Assembly: GCA_964016875.1 (NCBI GenBank)
Contig: OZ024720.1
Coordinates: 18,898,242 to 18,962,241, forward strand
Length of the DNA stretch: 64,000 nucleotides
Reading direction: 5' to 3'
Source of the DNA: Fallopia convolvulus
Taxonomy: Eukaryota; Streptophyta; Magnoliopsida; Caryophyllales; Polygonaceae
Shown here: positions 57,949 to 64,000 of the stretch, one piece after another
How positions within the stretch are numbered: the stretch's first letter is position 1
Layout of the letters: each line of letters begins with the position of its first letter
The notes under the pieces: model-generated
What the model was told of the DNA's origin: nothing
What the model saw: the letters and a program-made list of their open reading frames with translations, nothing else
Databases searched by the model: none
Position numbers and translations under genes: made by a program

Positions 57949-58209
57949 TGTGCAGTTTTCAGATTCGATGTTTGCTTTGTGATCCTTGTTTGTTTGACTT
58001 GTTGTTTGACTGTTTAAATTTTGTTAAAGTGTTGCGTGTTTTTGATAGCTAGTATTGGTTACGATTACCGTCATCAATCAATTCTGGTTCGAGGACGAAC
58101 CTCTTTAAGGGGAAGAGGTTTGTGAGAACCTCGAATATCTTATAATCTCGGTATATATAGTTTCCTTTCTATAAAGTTTCGGGACGAAACTTTCTTTAGG
58201 GGGGTAGTA
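57949..58209 (+). promoter_or_regulatory. 3' non-coding, two stem-loops and purine tract of element E
   Basis: GGTTCG/CGAACC with loop AGGA (58086-58101), a 9-bp stem AAAGTTTCG/CGAAACTTT with loop GGA (58173-58193), then TTTAGGGGGGTAGTA (58195-58209) touching the LTR. Confidence 0.78.
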
Positions 58210-60691
58210 TGTAATATCCGTATTCATTTTAGGTCTCATAAGTCGGAAAACGGGTTCCTTCGCTTACAAGCATTTGAGTTCTCGATCCGTAAGTAAAATC
58301 GTAAAATAAACTTATTAGTAATCCGTAACCGATTATCTACCCAGTTATATATTTATATATTACTCCCGATCCACGATCCAATTTGATAGCCAAATCCAAT
58401 CTTATTTGATATTTATGTTATCAAACTAACAATTCCATATCTTTTTACATATATACATCGATCTAATATATTCAACTAGAAGTAGTTACCCGAAATCTCT
58501 CAAAGATCTACCCAACTCAATCTTTATCTATTCCAAATTCTGGTTAACCATACTATATTAACGAAGCCTCAATGTTTATCTATTCCGAAAGCACAATTCG
58601 ATCGAAATTCCTATCAAGCCTAATAAGTCTCCAAGACTCCTTTTGTTGCGCACCCCTCATAGATTCTTCATCGGTTGAAATAGAGGACAACTCCGTTCAC
58701 GTCGTTCACCACCACTCGGAGCAACGCCCTCGTCTGGTTGCAACGTCGCCGGTAAGCTCCCACACTGCCCTGTCCTCTGTTTTCTTTCCGACACTAGTTA
58801 TCGGGGAAGCCATCGCCATCTTCCTCTTATACCCTCACTCTCGTGTAGCTTTTGATCCACCGGAGTTCGATCGCGTGTTGGCCACCGTTGCTGGGTACTG
58901 AACCGGCGCCTATTGCCTCGGATCGCCGTTCGTGCTAACCGCCGATCGATCTGCATCTACGCTGGAGTCGTCTCGTTCACGAAGGGGATTCACGGTCAAC
59001 TTTCCGGTGAGTTCAGTCCCACCCTTCTTTGTTTGTCGGGTTATTGAGAGTGTTGTCGGGGTAGAGAGAGAGATCCATCGATCGGGGGCAGGGGTCTGTA
59101 GGGGCTGTCGTTGGGGGCGATGAAGGCGGATTAGATGGGCGTGAACGGGGCGGCAAGTGTTGCTCGTCTCCGCCCTCTCTTGATGCCGCCGGTACGGGGT
59201 AGAATCGCCGGAGGGATCGAGCGAAAGGGATCGAACCAGAGGGAGGTCTCGACCGAAGGTTGAAGACGATAGGGGTGGGGTCCTCAATGTTGGTCAATTC
59301 TTAATTGTTCAGTCAGATGGGGTATTTAGTGGGAGAATTCGCCAGAAATTATGAAGGGCAAGGGAGACGGACTTGGGTGGAATGGGGCCAGAAATTGGGC
59401 CATGAGTGTGGTTAACTTGGGCTGTGTTAATTTGGGTAATTGAGTCATGTTTATTTTTTTTTTAGTATCTATTTATTTATGGGCTGGGTTATTAGTTTAA
59501 CTAAGGGATTATAATATAGGCTAATTAGGGGTAGTGGATTGATTACGTTAGTAGAAGGGTTAATTTTATTAGTTTAGCAATTATAAGTTTAAGGTTTGGT
59601 TAGCAATTTGGTTACAAAATGGTGGTTCGAATCCTATTTAATTTTATGTATTAATATCCTATTAGGCAATCACTTTAGCTCGTGTTCAACCTTCCGGCTT
59701 CTTCGAGGATCCTTCGTTTCGAAGTAAGTCGTTTTTCGACTTGCTTGGTTCTTTTCTCCCTTGTTAGACTGCGTATCGATATTGTAGGACGGGTTTTGGG
59801 AATTAGTCCCGAATACCTTTTAAATTGTTTTGAGCTCCTTGTGTGTTGTGTGCGTTAATGATTTTAACTGTGTTTTATCGGAAATTATTTTGGAACGTTT
59901 TCTCTGTGTTGGTACCGTTTCCGACACGGCCCATCGTAGCTGGTGTTGAGGAAGAGTTGGCTACTTTGACCCGTGTGACTGGGAAAATCGTACCCCTTCA
60001 AAATGAAAATTATTATCTGTGTGTTTTTGGCAAGCGCTCCAGTGGAGGCTTAGCCAGGGGTTAGAAGGGAGATTGTGAAGTGGAGTGGGAGGGCCTGCCT
60101 CTACACTCGGCGCGGTGATGAGCGCCTTGGAAGACGGATTGTGGACAAAGGAAGAATTGCATTGTTGTGTGATTGTTATTGTAATTGCGTATGTGACTTG
60201 TGTGACTGATATAACTATTTTAGGTATTGGCCTTTAGAGTTATGATTGCGGTTGTGGATTTGTATGCTGACTTTAGATAAATGTTTTCAAAGCGTTCTAC
60301 AGTTTCCGTATTCTTTCTAGTTTGGTAGATTAGACGCTGACCCTTCGGGGAACATTTTTCAGTTCCAGGTATGAACCAGGGAGCCGTGCAGGAACCTAGG
60401 CAAGATGGCGGGCCGGAGCGGTAAAGAGCTAGTACTATGTTTTGGTTATTTTTGTTTTGTTCGGATAATTCAGTTCAGTAGGCATTCTGACGTATTGAAA
60501 TATTTATGTTTTTCGGGGATTCATGCATGATTACGTTTTCTAAGTTTTATTAACTAAAGGTTGGATGTTTTATTATGTTTTTCTCGTCGTTCCTGCGTTG
60601 TAAGATCCTACAGTGTAGTTGTCAACCTAAATAATAGTATCTTGTAAGGTCTATTCCCTAGTAGTGCCTCGTCGGAAGACGGGGTGTTACA
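58210..60691 (+). repeat. 3' LTR of element E
   Basis: Homologous to the 5' LTR. It lacks 78 bp that correspond to about 52476-52553, removed between two AGC triplets. Confidence 0.95.
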
Positions 60692-60696
60692 TGTAA

Positions 60697-60716
60697 GGCA
60701 CGACGAGGACACCTAG
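60697..60716 (+). mobile_element. Helitron 2, right end with CTAG terminus
   Basis: Right arm CACGAC (60699-60704) pairs with GTCGTG at 50244-50249; CTAG at 60713-60716 is followed by T. Together with the left part it forms a Helitron 3' end like that of Helitron 1. Confidence 0.7.
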
Positions 60717-60875
60717 TTATATCATAAACGCAAAATGATAAATTGGAATATTCCTCGACAATAAATAATTATATTCATGGTTAGTATAAATTTATGTAAT
60801 TTTCGTGATAATAATTTGGTTGACTAGATATATTTTTCACTTTTTTTTAATTAGGTAAGAATTAGGATGCACCCC

Positions 60876-61349
60876 TTACGGGGGGCGTCCTAGAGCATCC
60901 TTACGGATTAGAACATGAACAGTTGGATGATTCATTATGGACTCGTCGGGGAGACTATGGCCCAATTTAGCAATTTTATCGGCTACAACGTTACACTCCC
61001 TAGGAGTATGATTAATCCTAATATCATGGCCTCTAGAGATGGAGACAAGGTTGTCGGAGATTATTAGTTCAATCTCCCTAGGACATTTATTTATTCCTTT
61101 GACCGCGTTTATGACTTGGATGTTATCCCCTTCGATTTCAACATGTCTTAGATTTCTGTTCCTCACCTCCCGGATAGCTTCTCTAAAGGCTTCCGCCTTG
61201 AGGATTGAAACTTTGCCAAAGTTACACGCTCTCAGGTCGATAACTTGACTCAGATGGTTCCTTATCACAATTCCTCCCGTTGCTTGGTTGTTGGAAAGCC
61301 TCGACGCATCGAAGTTAATTTTCACTTGATCTTGTCTTGGTTTTTCCAT
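60876..61349 (-). pseudogene. LINE RNase H domain
   Basis: KINFDASRLSNNQATGGIV, LKAEAFREAI, VEIEGDNIQVINAV and ECNVVADKIAKLGH give the four acidic positions (Asp, Glu, Asp, Asp) of the RNase H fold as found at the end of plant L1 proteins. The domain itself is open to TAA at 60876-60878. It is in frame with a longer stretch upstream that has a TGA near 61525, so it is not made from this copy unless as a fragment. RNase H removes RNA from the RNA-DNA hybrid during insertion. Confidence 0.85.
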
Positions 61350-61870
61350 GTTTCCTGCCTCTTTCTTCGTTTGTTTTTTGTGTATGGTTGTTTTGTCTTA
61401 TTGATTTCTTCATCTTCCGTCCATTGTCTTGCCATTTCCCAATTTTTTATTTGATTTTGAATGTATTTTGTCAAGTTTGCGATTCCATTATTTTGATCTT
61501 GTTGGAAGGTTAACTTATTTCATTGATGCCAAACGCTCCACCAAATAACTGCTAGTTTTGTGATCTCTTGTTTCCCTAATAGTTGTTTAATTTCATTCAA
61601 AACTACCCGTGGTGTTTTGTTACTAGTATCAACATTTCTAAGAATCTGAGCCGTGTTTTTGTTTACTTTGTTTGCTATATGTATCATATACGGGCATTTC
61701 GCAAGAACATGGTTTGTGTCTTCCGTGGAGCAGTCACATAGGATGTAACCACCTGGAGTAGCGACCTGCTTATCCCTAAGGCGTGCTTTTGTGGGGAGTC
61801 CATTGCTATCGATTTTCCATAAGAAGTTTTTGACTTTCGGATATATATCCAGTTTCCATATCCAGTTGTT
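61350..61870 (-). pseudogene. LINE linker with zinc-binding region
   Basis: In the frame different from the RT ORF, GYILCDCSTEDTNHVLAKCP (about 61690-61750) shows the Cys/His pattern of the zinc region found after RT in plant LINEs. Then LAVIWWSVWHQ near 61540 and a charged stretch leading into RNase H. Frameshift near 61870 and a stop near 61525. Confidence 0.7.
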
Positions 61871-63012
61871 AAGGCATTGGATTTTTTCATTCTATTGGTG
61901 ATCAGGGTTACAGCCGATGCGGTAGAGAACCATCCATTTTTGCTTGGTGCCCAATATAGTCTATCTTGTATAAAGTTGTCTGGGATTGGCACTGCTTTGA
62001 CTTGTTCAACTATCTCGTCAGGTAGAACTTGTCTTAGTTGTTCTATTTTCCATGTTTTATCGTGAGAGATCCATTCATCAACTTTTGACGATCTGTCAAT
62101 TGTTGCAGGGTTTTTTGCATGGCTGTGTAATGGGCCTATAAGGTGCCACCTATCATTCCAGAAGTTAATTGTTCTGCCATCCCCTATTTGCCATATTAGC
62201 CCTTTACAAAACTCTTCCCTGAGGTTTATAAGTTTTTTCCATTGCCATGATGTGTTCTGTTTTATCTTATACGTGAAAAAATCGTCGTTCTTGAGATATT
62301 TTTCCGTAACTGTTCTTACCCAAAAATTATTTGGTTCAGCTAAGATTTTCCATAATAATTTCATTTGCAGTGCTTTATTCATATGTTCTGTCTTCCTTAT
62401 TCCTAATCCACCTAATTCCTTTGGTTTGCAGATTTTGTCCCATCCCACTAGAGGTTTGTATTGCCTATCTTTATTCCAGAAGAAACTTCTGTTAATTCTA
62501 TCCATTTCATTATGTATGGAGTTGGGGAGCATGAAACTTTGCATCACATAGTTGGGTTTTGTTGCAAGGTTAGCTCTAATTAAAGTCGTTCGTCCCTCTT
62601 GAGAGAGTGAGTTGGCTTTCCATTTAGTAAGTTGCATTTGTGCCTTACTTACAGATTCCTTGAAAGTGTCTTTGTTAACCTTTCCATTAATCAGCGGGCA
62701 TCCTAGATACTTTTCAGTATTTGTCATTGTCGGTATTCCTAGCGTCTGGTGAATTATGTTTCGTTGTTGGGCATTCAGATTTTTAGAGGTTGCCGATTTA
62801 GTATAATTTACCTTTTGGCCTAAGATCCTACAAAAATCATCAATTATGTTTTTCACTTTTGCACACGATCCATGTGATGCTTTAGCAAAGATTATAATAT
62901 CATCAACAAAGGCAAGAAAGGGAATTCTAGTTCCACCTCGAGAAATAGGAAAACCGATTGATTTTTTGTCAGTGTCACTTGTCAACTGCAATTTTCGAGC
63001 CAAGATTTCCCG
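61871..63012 (-). pseudogene. LINE reverse transcriptase, C-terminal half and thumb
   Basis: FLAFVDDIIIFAKAS near 62900 holds the catalytic Asp pair; EKYLGCPLINGKVNK near 62700, TLIRANLATKPNYVMQSFMLP near 62560 (motif ATKPNYVMQ), RSFFWNKD near 62480 and GGLGIRK near 62400 are typical plant L1 thumb and connection motifs. The frame is shifted relative to the upstream half near 63012. Confidence 0.88.
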
Positions 63013-63991
63013 CAAGGACAAAGAGGAATGGTGATAGTGGGTCTCCTTGTCTTAAGCCTCTTTCCGGGTCAAAGGGTTCTGTAGGTCCATTATTAACAAG
63101 GATTGATAGTGTTACAGAGCATACACATTCTCGAATCCACCCAACAAACTTATCAAATCCAAATTTGTTTAGGACATCGAGGAGGTAGTCCCAATCGATT
63201 CTGTCGTATGCCTTTTCCATATCCAATTTTATTGCAACCCATCCATCTTTGGCTTTGCTGTTTCTAAAGGAGTGTAGAACTTCATGAGCAATGAGAACAT
63301 TATCTTGGATGACTCTATTTGCCACAAAGACTCCTTGAAGCGGATGTGTAATCTTGCTTATAACTTTCTTTAGTCGTTCCTTTAGTATCTTTGAAATGAT
63401 TTTGTATATTGTAGAGCATAGACTAATTGGTCGATAATGGTTTGTTGAATTTGGGTTCTCAGTTTTTGGTATGAGGCTTATGAAACTATGGTTTATTTGT
63501 CTTAGTATCTTGCCTGAGTGGAAGAAACTTTTCACTGCTTTGGTTACCGCTGGGCCTACAATGTCCCAATATCTTTTATAAAATTCTATTGTAATCCCAT
63601 CAGGTCCTGGAGATTTCTCTGTCCCAAGGTTCATGACCGTAGATTTAATTTCCTCATTCGTAACAGGTTGTAAGAGCATCATGTTATCTTCTTCCGTTAC
63701 TTCTCTAGTAATAAGATTCATATATTCACTCGGATTTTTAAAGTTGGTTGCTTCTTTTGTGTATCGTTTCTTGAAATCATTCCTAATTTCTTCTCGAATA
63801 TTTTCTATCCCTGTGATTTGTGTTCCATCTGCTGTTCTTATTTCTTCTAGCATTTTCCTATTGCGTCTTCCACTGGCCACCTTGTGGAAGTACCCTGAGT
63901 TTGCATCTGACAGTTTAATGTGCTTCGTTTTTTCCCTTTGTTTCCAATAAGTTCTATGGTAATTCAAGATACACTCTTTCTTTTTTAGCAA
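63013..63991 (-). pseudogene. LINE reverse transcriptase, N-terminal half
   Basis: Motifs in order: KLSDANSGYFHKVASGRRN near 63910, EKSPGPDGITIEFYKRYWD near 63600, NHSFISLIPKTENP near 63490, NHYRPISLC near 63430, IKLDMEKAYDRIDWDYLL near 63210 and GLRQGDPLSPFLF near 63040. These are RT blocks 0 to 4 of non-LTR elements. The frame is open to the window edge. Confidence 0.88.
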
Positions 63992-64000
63992 GCAGATTTG

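Larger units (their letters stand above)
50253..60691 (+). mobile_element. Element E: nearly intact Tekay-like chromovirus
   Basis: 10.4 kb with LTRs of 2,563 and 2,482 bp, target duplication TGTAA (50248-50252 and 60692-60696), primer site, one continuous gag-pol frame with four stops and no frameshift, and purine tract. The LTRs are very similar apart from a 78-bp deletion in the right one. It is the best-preserved autonomous-type element here and a close relative of C and D. Confidence 0.95.
60841..64000 (-). mobile_element. L1-type LINE with C-terminal RNase H, 5' part outside the window
   Basis: Minus-strand RT, a zinc-binding linker and a plant-type RNase H, then a very short 3' end and eight A (T run at 60841-60848). 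The endonuclease would lie beyond the window. Several frameshifts make it inactive. Bases 60717-60840 between the Helitron end and the LINE tail show no feature. Confidence 0.88.

Overview
The window is repeat-rich nuclear DNA of a flowering plant. The evidence is plant-type Ty3/gypsy chromoviruses of the Tekay/Del kind (initiator-Met primer sites, a chromodomain at the end of integrase), an Athila-type element with an Asp-tRNA-like primer site, Helitrons with CTAG termini, and an L1-type LINE with a C-terminal RNase H. I assume a eudicot but cannot name the species. I found no host gene and no functional RNA gene; almost every base belongs to a transposable element or its debris.

Layout. (1) 1-7714: element A, a minus-strand Tekay-like element, decayed, with a tandem LTR structure. 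(2) 7715-8690: a 976-bp non-autonomous Helitron with a clean palindromic hairpin and a duplicated 5' half. (3) 8768-47115: element B, a plus-strand chromovirus with very long LTRs (about 3.4 kb) and an extra acidic ORF in front of gag. Its pol is split by (4) an Athila-type element (16846-41668, minus strand) that carries gag, protease and an Athila ORF1-like gene but no reverse transcriptase or integrase. The Athila element is itself interrupted twice: by element C (20561-27483), a gag-only Tekay derivative with nearly identical LTRs and target duplication CTGGA, and by element D (31045-38446), a decayed Tekay element with target duplication TTAAC. (5) 47116-49487: a second, truncated internal region of the B family attached directly to B's 3' LTR. 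(6) 49488-50252 and 60697-60716: AT-rich DNA ending in a second Helitron 3' terminus, split by (7) element E (50253-60691), a young Tekay element inserted in the loop of the Helitron hairpin (target duplication TGTAA). E has one 1,627-codon gag-pol frame broken by only four stop codons. (8) 60841-64000: the 3' part of a minus-strand LINE, running off the window.

History read from the nesting: B is older than the Athila element, which is older than C and D; E is younger than the second Helitron. C has both LTRs, primer site, purine tract and an intact Gag but no enzymes, so its movement would need pol from relatives such as E. All five Tekay/B-type elements keep one or two short stem-loops with a purine GGA-type loop just upstream of the purine tract. 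The Athila element carries a 10-bp palindrome (TCGTTAACGA) scattered at least 13 times through its LTRs and internal DNA, and element D inserted inside one copy of it.
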